Source: Ignavibacteria bacterium UBA4661 (GTDB lineage Bacteria > Bacteroidota > Ignavibacteria > Kapaibacteriales > UBA4661). From it: a DNA stretch of 10,874 nucleotides. The notes under the pieces are model-generated. The model saw only the letters and a list, made by a program, of their open reading frames with translations. It was not told the origin of the DNA and searched no databases. Where the stretch lies: contig DHLT01000207.1 in NCBI GenBank assembly GCA_002405405.1, positions 7,187 through 18,060 on the forward strand. The letters run 5' to 3'. The position numbers and the translations under genes were made by a program. Position 1 is the first letter of the stretch, and each line of letters opens with the position of its first letter. This document shows positions 1 through 6,877 of the stretch, piece after piece.

Positions 1-2
1 GT

Positions 3-125
3 TTTGGTTTTCCACTGCTGACGCTCTTTGTGTATCGTCCTATCAAAAAGCTCCAACAAATTAAGTCTTCTCATCATATTCCACCACGCTATGCACACTA
101 TCTTGCGACACTTTTTTCGTGGTAA
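3..125 (+). CDS. 3' end of an unidentified upstream gene (partial)
   Basis: The third reading frame is open from the window edge to a TAA at 123-125 and gives 40 residues. A hydrophobic stretch (GFPLLTLFVY) is followed by a basic segment (RPIKKLQQIK) and a short tail ending in LFSW. The composition resembles the end of a membrane or membrane-associated protein, but no family can be named from so little. It would overlap the next gene's ATG (91) by 35 bases, which is long for a stop/start overlap. The competing frames end at 19-21 and 62-64, so either of those could instead be the true tail of the upstream gene. Low confidence. Confidence 0.35.
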   Translation, partial: FGFPLLTLFVYRPIKKLQQIKSSHHIPPRYAHYLATLFSW

Positions 126-912
126 GACCAAGGAGGTACTCTGCCTTTTACTTTGTGCAAGTATCATAGAAGGGTGTGCTTCTGTCCGTAATCAACAGAT
201 TACCTCAGGTATCGAAGCACGCATGCAGTTTGGTTATCCCGAGCCAAGTGTATTGCCTATGCCAACTGCTTTGTGGGCAACCTATTACCATATATGGCAT
301 GCCAAAGATACCGCACAAGGTGTTGCCTTGCTGACGAAAAAAGGTACAGCACTTGGTATAACACTTTCACCGCGTGATTGGTGTATGAGCGGTCTTGAGG
401 GTACGGTGCGCGTTACGAGATCAGATGGTTCTGTAGCGGTCTATAACTATGATGGACGGGGTGATTCCGTGCAAGTTGATTGCACACCATACTTTAACAA
501 AGGATCGTTGATCAACCCAACTGCCATTGGTAAATCACGTTGGCGTATAGCGCGAGGAGAATTCGGCGATGGTGTTGGTTCACTGTTGCTTGTACCCTAC
601 AGAAGTATCGCTACTGATCGTGCAGTAATACCCACCGGTACGATTGTGTACATCCCCTCGGCACGTGGTGTACGAATTACTCTGCCCTCCGGTAAACAAA
701 TTGAACATGATGGTTATTTCTATGCTTCGGATGTTGGTGGTGCGATCAAGGCAAATCATATTGATGTTTTCACGGGTATTGCTACACAAAATCCTTTTGC
801 CTTTATTTCCAGTAAATCATCACAAACATTTTCGGCATATATCCTCGATTCCACTTCAGTGCCGACATCTGTCTTGAGCGATCTGCGTACGTTACATACC
901 ATATCACGATGA
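91..912 (+). CDS. 3D domain lipoprotein (MltA-like double-psi barrel)
   Basis: Predicted lipoprotein of 273 residues. A basic N-terminus (RHFFRGKTK) is followed by a hydrophobic core and a lipobox-like IEGC, with the lipidated Cys at residue 29; Glu before the Gly is atypical for a lipobox. The C-terminal half matches the 3D domain found at the end of MltA-type lytic transglycosylases and in resuscitation/spore proteins. It has a beta-rich stretch (GTIVYIPSARGV), then the three aspartates in HDGYFYASDVGG and NHIDVFTG, at residues 207, 214 and 225. By family knowledge this barrel acts on or binds peptidoglycan; actual catalysis is an inference. The 3D domain itself has the expected motifs, but no separate MltA N-terminal domain was recognised. 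The frame is open back to a TTG at 28; the ATG at 91 is preferred because it gives a normal signal peptide. No Shine-Dalgarno precedes it. The stop overlaps the next start (ATGA). Confidence 0.8.
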   Translation: MHTILRHFFRGKTKEVLCLLLCASIIEGCASVRNQQITSGIEARMQFGYPEPSVLPMPTALWATYYHIWHAKDTAQGVALLTKKGTALGITLSPRDWCMSGLEGTVRVTRSDGSVAVYNYDGRGDSVQVDCTPYFNKGSLINPTAIGKSRWRIARGEFGDGVGSLLLVPYRSIATDRAVIPTGTIVYIPSARGVRITLPSGKQIEHDGYFYASDVGGAIKANHIDVFTGIATQNPFAFISSKSSQTFSAYILDSTSVPTSVLSDLRTLHTISR

Positions 913-2162
913 ATATGATGATGTCTTCAGGTAGCCATAGAAATATTGTGTGTGCAGGGAGAGTATTCATGCTCCTATGTATGATGCTATACTGCTCGGT
1001 ACATCTTTTTGCCCAAGCATCGATTCCCCTGCCTTTTAACTATGCCGATTCTATCGGTCAGAATGTATGTTATCGTGTGGAAACAGTACAAGAGCGCTTT
1101 CTGAGTGATATTCCCTCGCATGAAGAAACAATGAATTTCCATGAGTATACACTCTTCGCTTTTTTACAACGTCACGCCTATCCGAGCGAATTACTCGCAT
1201 ACAGACAGAATTCTACTGAGCAAAAAAGTGAAGCGAAACGATCTGATGAGTGGATTCCCGCCGGTGACTTTGTTTATGCAGGTGATATGCGCTATACACT
1301 TAATGGCAAACCTGCTCGACGTATCACTAGTATCGATCCGCTGACAGCATCGATTGTTGGTGCATTCTATGCGGGTGCAGTGGTGGGTTTGCACATCAAT
1401 CAGCGCAATGCGTGGTGGAGTGGCGAGCGCGGACCGCTTCATGCACAAGAAGATTGGACATCAGCACTGCAGGTGGACAAAGTTGGTCATGCCTTTGGCG
1501 GATACTACATGTCATATATGATTGGCGAATTTTTAATGGGCACAGGGTTCAGTTGGGAAACTGCAACACAACTTGGTGCGGGCTTGGGTTTTTTGTACCA
1601 ATTTTATGTTGAAATTGAAGACGGCTATTCTAAAGCATGGGGTTTTAGCCCTTCGGACATTTATGCAAACACCGCGGGAGCCATGTTTTTTTTAGCACAG
1701 CACTATGTACCATTTCTTCAATACTTTACACCCAAGTGGCAATACACACCTTCGCAGTGGCTCGGAAAACCGCAAATCGTGCGACCAAGTACTTTTATTG
1801 ACGATTACAATAGCACAACAGTATGGCTTTCGGCAGATGTGTATAATCTTTTGCCCAAGGAAGCACAAGCATATTGGCCCAAATGGTTAGGAATTGCTGT
1901 GGGGTATGGTGGGGATGCAATTGATGCGAACCCGGACCCGAATGGTCCTCCCGATGCTCTCTCTCGCAGACGGGTCATTGTAGGTCTTGACATCAATATC
2001 GTGCGACTGCTACCCGATGGCGGATGGTTTTGGAATTGGTTGCGACAATCGCTCAATATGGCAGTCAAGCTACCGGCTCCTGCAATAGAATTTTCTTCAA
2101 CCGGCACACGCGGCTATTTGTTGTATCCTTTCAGCATTAGTATTAGCGGAGTACGATTCTGA
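909..2162 (+). CDS. Exported DUF2279 family protein
   Basis: Protein of 417 residues with a signal peptide (Arg11 and Arg18, hydrophobic MLLCMMLYCSVHLFAQA, cleavage near residues 35-37). The centre carries the DUF2279 signature: DKVGHAFGGYYMSY starting at residue 190, a small-residue helix rich in Gly/Ala, then EIEDGYSKAWGFSPSD around 235-250 and an AN-TAGA motif. The conserved His194, Glu235, Asp238 and Asp250 could form a polar or metal site, but that is inference; the family's function is unknown. The last third (WLSADVYNLLP to ISGVRF) is beta-rich and ends in an aromatic residue, suggesting contact with the outer membrane. The start at 909 overlaps the preceding stop by four bases, indicating translational coupling. 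An in-frame ATG at 969 has a better Shine-Dalgarno (AGGGAGAG, 5-bp spacing) but would leave a signal peptide without its basic N-region, so 909 is preferred. The stop overlaps the next start by one base. Confidence 0.8.
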   Translation: MNMMMSSGSHRNIVCAGRVFMLLCMMLYCSVHLFAQASIPLPFNYADSIGQNVCYRVETVQERFLSDIPSHEETMNFHEYTLFAFLQRHAYPSELLAYRQNSTEQKSEAKRSDEWIPAGDFVYAGDMRYTLNGKPARRITSIDPLTASIVGAFYAGAVVGLHINQRNAWWSGERGPLHAQEDWTSALQVDKVGHAFGGYYMSYMIGEFLMGTGFSWETATQLGAGLGFLYQFYVEIEDGYSKAWGFSPSDIYANTAGAMFFLAQHYVPFLQYFTPKWQYTPSQWLGKPQIVRPSTFIDDYNSTTVWLSADVYNLLPKEAQAYWPKWLGIAVGYGGDAIDANPDPNGPPDALSRRRVIVGLDINIVRLLPDGGWFWNWLRQSLNMAVKLPAPAIEFSSTGTRGYLLYPFSISISGVRF

Positions 2163-2821
2163 TGAAGAGAATAGTCGGGAGCAATAGAGTTGATCGTAAG
2201 GCATGGCAAAAGTGGCGGCATGTTGTATTGTATGGGGTATGCGTTTTCATCGGCGTAATAGTCAATGTGAGTACCATATTTGCACAATTAACTCATGCAG
2301 CTTTTTTTCAACCGATGCTGAAATCAACTGCTATGGTGGGGCAATCAACTATATTTGGTGGAGCACGTTTTGGATGGGTCATGGGTAATGACATTCACAA
2401 ATTTGTTGTTGGTGCATCATATCATGCTATGCTGAATACAGTACCCAGCAACCTGCCACCAACACTGACACCGCGTGGTTTACTCTCACCGGATCTTCAT
2501 TCTAACTATGGAGGATTGGAAATTGAGTATATTCATCGTGTGATGCCTTTGTGGGACTTCAGCGTTGGAGTCATGCTTGCCGGTGCCGGAACAACCTTAG
2601 CAATCAAAGAAGATATTCCGAATAAACCAGTGTACTTTAGTCAGAATTGGAATTATTGGGAGCCGCATATCGGTGTGCAATACGCTCTCACGACATGGTG
2701 TAAAGCAGACATACAGTGTTCATATCGTTTTGTATCGGGTACAGGTAATCATTACACGATTACCGCTGACAACCTTCAGGCTTGGGCTGTGAGCATTGGT
2801 GTTCGTTTCGGACGCTATTAG
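2162..2821 (+). CDS. Small predicted outer-membrane beta-barrel protein
   Basis: Protein of 219 residues. A long basic N-terminus (MKRIVGSNRVDRKAWQKWRH) precedes a hydrophobic segment ending IFAQ, consistent with a signal peptide cleaved near residue 41. The mature ~178 residues are made of alternating-hydrophobicity segments separated by Gly/Asn/Pro turns, for example FGGARFGWVMG, KFVVGASYHAML, GGLEIEYIHRV, DFSVGVMLAGAG, PHIGVQYAL and QAWAVSIGVRFGRY. The last strand ends in an aromatic residue, as expected for recognition by the BAM complex. Size suggests an eight-stranded barrel, similar in scale to OmpA/OmpW-type proteins, but no specific family or the PorP/SprF type was recognised. It starts one base inside the stop codon of the DUF2279 gene (TGATG), so the two are very probably translated together and may act at the same site. 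Function unknown. Confidence 0.65.
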   Translation: MKRIVGSNRVDRKAWQKWRHVVLYGVCVFIGVIVNVSTIFAQLTHAAFFQPMLKSTAMVGQSTIFGGARFGWVMGNDIHKFVVGASYHAMLNTVPSNLPPTLTPRGLLSPDLHSNYGGLEIEYIHRVMPLWDFSVGVMLAGAGTTLAIKEDIPNKPVYFSQNWNYWEPHIGVQYALTTWCKADIQCSYRFVSGTGNHYTITADNLQAWAVSIGVRFGRY

Positions 2822-2886
2822 CAGAGTATCTCATTATCACATCGTCGGATACGATAAGTTTATCTCCTAACAGAATCAACGATAAT

Positions 2887-3693
2887 ATGCAGACAGAGAT
2901 TCCTTATACGATTGTTGCGAAGCAACATCGGCAGAAATATTTTATTCGGGAAAACGGCGATCCCATTGTTAGTGTGATTATACCCGTTCTGAATGAAGCG
3001 GTGTTAATTGAGCGTGTTTTACGGATTTTTGCTCGGTTGCGCGAGGATTATCCTCTTGAGATTATTGTCAGCGATGGTGGTTCAACTGACGCAACTTGTA
3101 TGATTGCCGAACAATATGCCGATTGCCTTGTGCGCCACACAGCGCAGCATAAACAAACGATTGCAGAAGGACGCAATCGAGGTGCAGAGCAGGCTCGGGG
3201 TAATGTATTGGTTTTCATCAATGGTGATACTGTTCCCGCCAAACCGGAACAGTTTATCGAGACGGTTTTGGCATGGTGCACAAACGAGCAGAACAAGAAA
3301 CCAGCCGCTCTTGCTTGTCCTGTGCACATTGCTCCGCATGAGCGAGGTCTTGCTGATATACTCTTTCATGGTAGCTATAATGCGTATGTACGTTTGTTAA
3401 ATTCGATCGGTTTGGGCATGGGAAGAGGTGAGTGTCAGATCATCGATAAAAAGTGTTTTACGCAGTTAAGTGGTTATAATCAAACATTGGTTGCCGGCGA
3501 AGATTTCGACATGTATCGTCGTATCCGCAAAGTCGCTCGTATTGGTTGGCATGGTGATGTATTAGTTTTTGAGTCGCCACGTCGTTTTCGCAAATATGGC
3601 TATGGTTATGTGTTGTGGACATGGACCATCAATGCTCTTGCGGTTCTTGTAACCGGTAAAGCAATTTCGCAGTATTGGGAAGAAGTACGATAA
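2887..3693 (+). CDS. Family 2 (GT-A fold) glycosyltransferase
   Basis: Cytoplasmic or membrane-attached sugar transferase of 268 residues. The N-terminal Rossmann-like strand VSVIIPVLNE (28-37), the DGGSTD nucleotide-binding motif (63-68), GRNRGAEQARG (95-105) and the NGD metal-binding region (112-114) follow the standard GT2 order. A later GEDFDMYRRI (204-213) supplies the ED motif that normally provides the catalytic base. The C-terminus (237-268) is hydrophobic and aromatic (LWTWTINALAVLVTG), giving at most one membrane segment or a membrane-surface helix, much less than polysaccharide synthases carry. Donor and acceptor cannot be told from sequence; polyprenyl-phosphate or lipid-linked acceptors are common for such proteins. 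The ATG at 2887 was chosen because earlier in-frame codons lie inside the preceding barrel gene. The 65-bp gap upstream leaves room for a promoter, but none is clear. The stop overlaps the next start by one base. Confidence 0.85.
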   Translation: MQTEIPYTIVAKQHRQKYFIRENGDPIVSVIIPVLNEAVLIERVLRIFARLREDYPLEIIVSDGGSTDATCMIAEQYADCLVRHTAQHKQTIAEGRNRGAEQARGNVLVFINGDTVPAKPEQFIETVLAWCTNEQNKKPAALACPVHIAPHERGLADILFHGSYNAYVRLLNSIGLGMGRGECQIIDKKCFTQLSGYNQTLVAGEDFDMYRRIRKVARIGWHGDVLVFESPRRFRKYGYGYVLWTWTINALAVLVTGKAISQYWEEVR

Positions 3694-4385
3694 TGATAAA
3701 ATTGCATCATAACTCCGCGATAGAAAATGCTGCACATGTCTTATGGGAATTTCACAACCTTCATCATGTTGTGTCCGCAAGCAATTTTCAGCCAACAATG
3801 ATTCTGATCATGGGTAGTCATGATACTCGTGTTGCAGAGCGCGGTGCAGAATTGTATCGAGAATGCGTCGACTATGGTGGTACGCCCATCGTGGTATGTT
3901 CCGGTGGCTTAGGGCGGCTGACTGATGGGGAATGGTCAGAGCCGGAAGCTGTTGTGTTTGCGCGCACCGCTGAAGAGCATGGTGTACCTGCTTATGCACT
4001 TCTTTTAGAAGACCGCTCAACTAATACCGCAGAAAATGTACGCTTTACCGCTGAATTACTTCTTCAAAAGAAGATTGCACCACCACCGAACATTCTTCTT
4101 GTGCATAAACCCTATATGGAGCGTAGAGCATGGAGCACATTTATGGCACAATGGCAATTGCCAAGTGCAGATGTGCGCGTAACCTCACCGCAATGTACTC
4201 TGGAAGAGTATATCACGCAGGACATTACCTTCGATCATCTTGTACATTTGATGGTGGGTGATTTACAGCGACTTCGCATCTATGGCGATAAAGGTTGGAA
4301 TACTCCTCAAGAGATCCCGGATGATATATGGTCGCAGATGGAATTTCTCGTTGCCGAAGGATATGATCAGTATGTTGTGCGATAA
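3693..4385 (+). CDS. YdcF-like DUF218 domain protein
   Basis: Protein of 230 residues covering one DUF218 domain, the family of E. coli YdcF, SanA and ElyC. Visible motifs are the first strand MILIMGSHDTR (36-46), ERGAELY (49-55), VVCSGGLG (67-74), the glutamate-rich SEPEA (82-86), the signature EDRSTNTAENVRF (106-118) and the KPYMERRA segment (139-146). There is no signal peptide or membrane helix, so it resembles the soluble YdcF type (reported to bind S-adenosylmethionine) more than membrane-anchored SanA/ElyC, which affect envelope integrity. The ATG at 3693 shares its A with the TAA of the glycosyltransferase gene, and GGGAAGAAG lies about 10 bases upstream; a TTG at 3675 is also in frame but would increase the overlap. 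The pairing with a glycosyltransferase suggests work on a sugar-nucleotide or lipid-linked intermediate, which is inference. Confidence 0.82.
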   Translation: MIKLHHNSAIENAAHVLWEFHNLHHVVSASNFQPTMILIMGSHDTRVAERGAELYRECVDYGGTPIVVCSGGLGRLTDGEWSEPEAVVFARTAEEHGVPAYALLLEDRSTNTAENVRFTAELLLQKKIAPPPNILLVHKPYMERRAWSTFMAQWQLPSADVRVTSPQCTLEEYITQDITFDHLVHLMVGDLQRLRIYGDKGWNTPQEIPDDIWSQMEFLVAEGYDQYVVR

Positions 4386-4402
4386 TTGCTGATAAAAATA
4401 GT

Positions 4403-4444
4403 TTGAAGACATCACTGGTAAAGTGATGCAGGTAGATACTTCAA
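4403..4444 (+). other. Nested hairpin in the ydcF-like/kup spacer
   Basis: An inner perfect 7-bp stem (CATCACT 4410-4416 with AGTGATG 4422-4428, loop GGTAA) is enclosed by an outer 6-bp stem (TTGAAG 4403-4408 with CTTCAA 4439-4444). A 10-base 3' bulge (CAGGTAGATA) lies between the two stems. No T-tract follows, so it is not a standard intrinsic terminator. It starts 17 bases after the DUF218 stop codon. It may be a 3'-end stabilising structure of that mRNA or part of a long kup leader; none of the conserved blocks of the c-di-AMP (ydaO) riboswitch that controls some kup genes was recognised. Confidence 0.4.
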
Positions 4445-4469
4445 GACCACTTCAACGAAAACGCTATCC

Positions 4470-4497
4470 TTTGATTACCAAAAGCAATGTAAGTTTG
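4470..4497 (+). promoter_or_regulatory. Possible Bacteroidota-type promoter for kup
   Basis: TTTG at 4470-4473 and TAAGTTTG at 4490-4497 match the -33 (TTTG) and -7 (TAnnTTTG) elements of the Bacteroidota primary sigma factor. They are separated by 16 bases, slightly shorter than usual. Transcription would start near 4502, leaving about a 30-base leader before the kup ATG, with GGG at 4521-4523 as a weak ribosome site. The -7 match is complete; the spacing is the weak point. Confidence 0.4.
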
Positions 4498-4532
4498 CGC
4501 TTCCATTTTGTTTCACATAAGGGCTATGCTCT

Positions 4533-6584
4533 ATGTCAATCGACGTCTCGTCTGCTTCGGCTGAACCTCACTCTACGGAAACTTCTTCGCAGAAACAATC
4601 CACCACCTTGAACACTTCTGATTCATCGCATCATGATGCCCATAGCCATACGGCAATCAGTCTTGCCGGTATGCTTATCAGCATCGGGATTGTCTTTGGA
4701 GATATTGGTACATCGCCCCTATATGCGTATTCAGCGATTTTGGGCGGTAACATTATTAGTCGCGAGCTTGCACTTGGTGCGTTCTCAGCAATTTTTTGGA
4801 CACTCACGCTTCAAACAACACTCAAGTATGTGCTGATTACTTTACGTGCTGATAACAAAGGCGAAGGTGGGATTTTTTCGCTCTATGCCTTAATTCGCAA
4901 ATATGTCAAGGGGCGTTTTATGCTCCCGGCGATTATCGGTGGAAGTTTCTTACTTGCCGATGGTATTATTACGCCGCCAATTACCGTATCCTCGGCGATT
5001 GAAGGATTACGTGTATTTGATCCTCATCTCAATACTGTTGCTATTGTTATCGGTATCTTGATTGCACTGTTTACAGTGCAACAATTTGGTACGGATGTTA
5101 TCGGAAAATCATTCGGACCGATCATGTTGTTGTGGTTTGGATTTATTGGGGTTATGGGTGGTATGGCATTAGTGCACAATCTTGATGTCCTTCATGCTTT
5201 GAATCCATACTATGCGTACTGGCTTATTGCGCAATATCCCAGCGGTTTTTGGCTCCTTGGTGCGGTATTCTTGTGTACAACAGGAGCAGAAGCATTGTAT
5301 TCGGATATGGGGCACTGCGGACGCGGCAATATCCGTATTAGTTGGTTGTTTGTAAAGACAACATTACTGTTGAGCTATGCGGGGCAGACAGCATGGGCAT
5401 TGAGTCATGTCGGTGAAAGTATCGGAACAGCACGTCCATTTTTTGCAATCATACCCGAGCCATTGTTAGTACCTTCGATTATTATTGCTACTCTTGCGGC
5501 AATTATTGCCTCGCAAGCACTGATCAGTGGAAGCTATACGCTTATCAATGAAGCAATGCGTCTTGATATGTGGTTACGTTTTAAGGTCGTTTATCCAACC
5601 AATATCCGTGGTCAGCTCTATGTGCCACGGTTAAATTGGATGCTCATGATGGGATGTATTGGTGTTGTCTTGTACTTTCAAGAATCTACCAAAATGGAAG
5701 CTGCCTATGGTTTGGCAGTGACATTAACCATGCTCATGACAACAATTTTGATGACGGTGTATTTGCGAACCCAGCGCGTACACCCTATTCTTACCGGGTT
5801 GATCGTTCTTCCGTTTTTCCTTATCGAGTTATGTTTTCTTGTAGCAAATGGCATGAAAATCATGCATGGCGGATGGATTTCATTGCTGATTGGTGCAGGG
5901 CTTATGTATGTCATGTATGTGTATCAGCACGGACGTGAACTCAAGCGAGAGCTGACGAAGTACGAACCACTTGCCGAATGGCTTCCCCGCTTGCGCGAAC
6001 TTAGCAATGATACGAGTGTCGCTAAATATGCTAGTAATCTCGTGTATCTCACAGCATCGTCTCGAGCAACAAATGTAGAACGTGATGCAATCCACTCGAT
6101 TTTTCGTAAAGGTCCAAAACGCGCCGACATTTATTGGTTTGTGCATGTGAATGTTGTCGACGAGCCTTTTGCGACACGTTTCCGAGTTAAAAAATGCGCG
6201 GACAATGACGTGATTTGGTTAGAATTCAATTTGGGTTTTCGGATAGAGCCGCGCGTCAATTTATTTTTTCGTCTCGCTGTTGAACAGTTAACGCAGAGCG
6301 GAGAGATTGATATCACGAGTCGCTATGAATCCTTGGGTAAAGACAAGCATCCGGGTGATTTTCGCTTTGTGATTTTTGAACGGTTTTTATCGTTTGAAAA
6401 TGATTTCCGTCCCTTTAAAAAATTGATGATGAATAGTTACTATCTTTTCAATCGTTTTAGTGTCAACGATAAAGAGAGATTTGGTCTAGATAAGAGCAAT
6501 ATCGATGTCGAAAAAGTAACTTTGGTTTATACCGCACCCAAGCATATCACGCTGATACGCGAAAACGATATCGACAGAGAATAA
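4533..6584 (+). CDS. kup: Kup-family potassium uptake permease
   Basis: Inner-membrane K+ transporter of the KUP/HAK/KT family, probably a K+/H+ symporter, 683 residues against 622 for E. coli Kup. Signature elements in order are FGDIGTSPLYA (55-65, with the key Asp57), DNKGEGGIFSLYAL (107-120), the DGIITPPITVSSAIEGL segment (143-159, with Glu157), and EALYSDMGHCGRGNIRISW in the seventh-helix region. About twelve hydrophobic helices span residues ~42-470, followed by a ~210-residue hydrophilic cytoplasmic domain (from YEPLAEWLPRL). The extra length is partly an N-terminal extension of about 40 residues rich in Ser/Thr and ending in an HH-H-H cluster (33-39). The ATG at 4533 is the only plausible start in frame before the first helix. 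It lies 147 bp after the preceding gene and probably has its own promoter. No terminator with a clear hairpin follows its TAA. Confidence 0.95.
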   Translation: MSIDVSSASAEPHSTETSSQKQSTTLNTSDSSHHDAHSHTAISLAGMLISIGIVFGDIGTSPLYAYSAILGGNIISRELALGAFSAIFWTLTLQTTLKYVLITLRADNKGEGGIFSLYALIRKYVKGRFMLPAIIGGSFLLADGIITPPITVSSAIEGLRVFDPHLNTVAIVIGILIALFTVQQFGTDVIGKSFGPIMLLWFGFIGVMGGMALVHNLDVLHALNPYYAYWLIAQYPSGFWLLGAVFLCTTGAEALYSDMGHCGRGNIRISWLFVKTTLLLSYAGQTAWALSHVGESIGTARPFFAIIPEPLLVPSIIIATLAAIIASQALISGSYTLINEAMRLDMWLRFKVVYPTNIRGQLYVPRLNWMLMMGCIGVVLYFQESTKMEAAYGLAVTLTMLMTTILMTVYLRTQRVHPILTGLIVLPFFLIELCFLVANGMKIMHGGWISLLIGAGLMYVMYVYQHGRELKRELTKYEPLAEWLPRLRELSNDTSVAKYASNLVYLTASSRATNVERDAIHSIFRKGPKRADIYWFVHVNVVDEPFATRFRVKKCADNDVIWLEFNLGFRIEPRVNLFFRLAVEQLTQSGEIDITSRYESLGKDKHPGDFRFVIFERFLSFENDFRPFKKLMMNSYYLFNRFSVNDKERFGLDKSNIDVEKVTLVYTAPKHITLIRENDIDRE

Positions 6585-6701
6585 TGAGAGTGTGAGCACA
6601 TGAACACATGAACAAAGAATTCCTGCGTCTGCTCTCACAGATTTTGGCTATATTCGTAGTCTTTTTTAGAGCATGATAACTGGGTAATCGTGCTAAAAGA
6701 A

Positions 6702-6783
6702 GCGGACATGGCGAAATTGGCAGACGCGCCAGACTTAGGATCTGGTGGAGCAATCCGTAAGAGTTCAAGTCTCTTTGTCCGCA
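6702..6783 (+). tRNA. tRNA-Leu (anticodon UAG)
   Basis: All cloverleaf parts are visible: acceptor GCGGACA (6702-6708) with TGTCCGC (6776-6782) and discriminator A at 6783; anticodon stem CCAGA/TCTGG with loop CTTAGGA; T stem AAGAG/CTCTT with loop TTCAAGT. The long variable arm with a GGA/TCC stem marks a class II tRNA. The anticodon TAG (6736-6738) reads CUN leucine codons, chiefly CUA/CUG. The 3' CCA is not encoded (the genome reads ACAT after the acceptor stem), so it would be added by CCA transferase. It lies between kup and tig. A TATATTCG at 6649-6656 resembles a -7 element, but no convincing -33 partner is seen. Confidence 0.95.
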
Positions 6784-6800
6784 CATCGTTACAATTTTCT

Positions 6801-6854
6801 GAAGAGTATGCTCACGAGCAGTCTATGTTCTCTGTCATGCTCTTTTTTTCTTTT
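6801..6854 (+). terminator. Probable terminator after tRNA-Leu
   Basis: AGAGTATG (6803-6810) pairs with CATGCTCT (6836-6843) through eight pairs including one G-U, extendable by one A-T. It is followed by a run of seven T (6843-6849), one C and four more T. The loop is large (25 bases) and contains a small CTC/GAG hairpin. It lies 20 bases after the mature tRNA 3' end and before tig. The T-tract is strong, the stem only moderate. Confidence 0.5.
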
Positions 6855-6865
6855 CATGAATTCGT

Positions 6866-6870
6866 AGGGA
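6866..6870 (+). promoter_or_regulatory. Shine-Dalgarno that fixes the TTG start of tig
   Basis: AGGGA at 6866-6870 stands seven bases before TTG 6878-6880. The nearest ATG (6856-6858) is in another frame and stops after three codons, so this ribosome site and the TTG are the only good initiation signals for trigger factor. Confidence 0.7.
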
Positions 6871-6877
6871 CATCACT

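Noticed and set aside
28..90. TTG start at 28 for the 3D lipoprotein
   Set aside because: It would add 21 residues with a second hydrophobic patch before the signal peptide; the ATG at 91 gives a normal lipoprotein signal.
130..137. Perfect Shine-Dalgarno AAGGAGGT inside the lipoprotein gene
   Set aside because: No in-frame ATG, GTG or TTG follows at a usable distance, and starts in other frames end quickly. It simply encodes part of the signal peptide (Lys-Glu-Val).
2853..2864. Short palindrome GATAA-GT-TTATC before the glycosyltransferase gene as an operator
   Set aside because: Arms of five bases are expected by chance, and no promoter could be placed beside it.
4386..4532. c-di-AMP (ydaO-type) riboswitch before kup
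   Set aside because: The spacer lacks the conserved blocks of that riboswitch and is short for it; only the nested hairpin is evident.
4423..4611. 62-codon plus-strand frame before and into kup
   Set aside because: It overlaps the kup start in another frame, is rich in Arg and Leu without any domain, and has no ribosome site.
6593..6640. TGTGAG/CTCACA inverted pair after kup as a terminator
   Set aside because: The 6-bp stem has a loop of more than 30 bases and no T-tract, so it does not support a terminator call.
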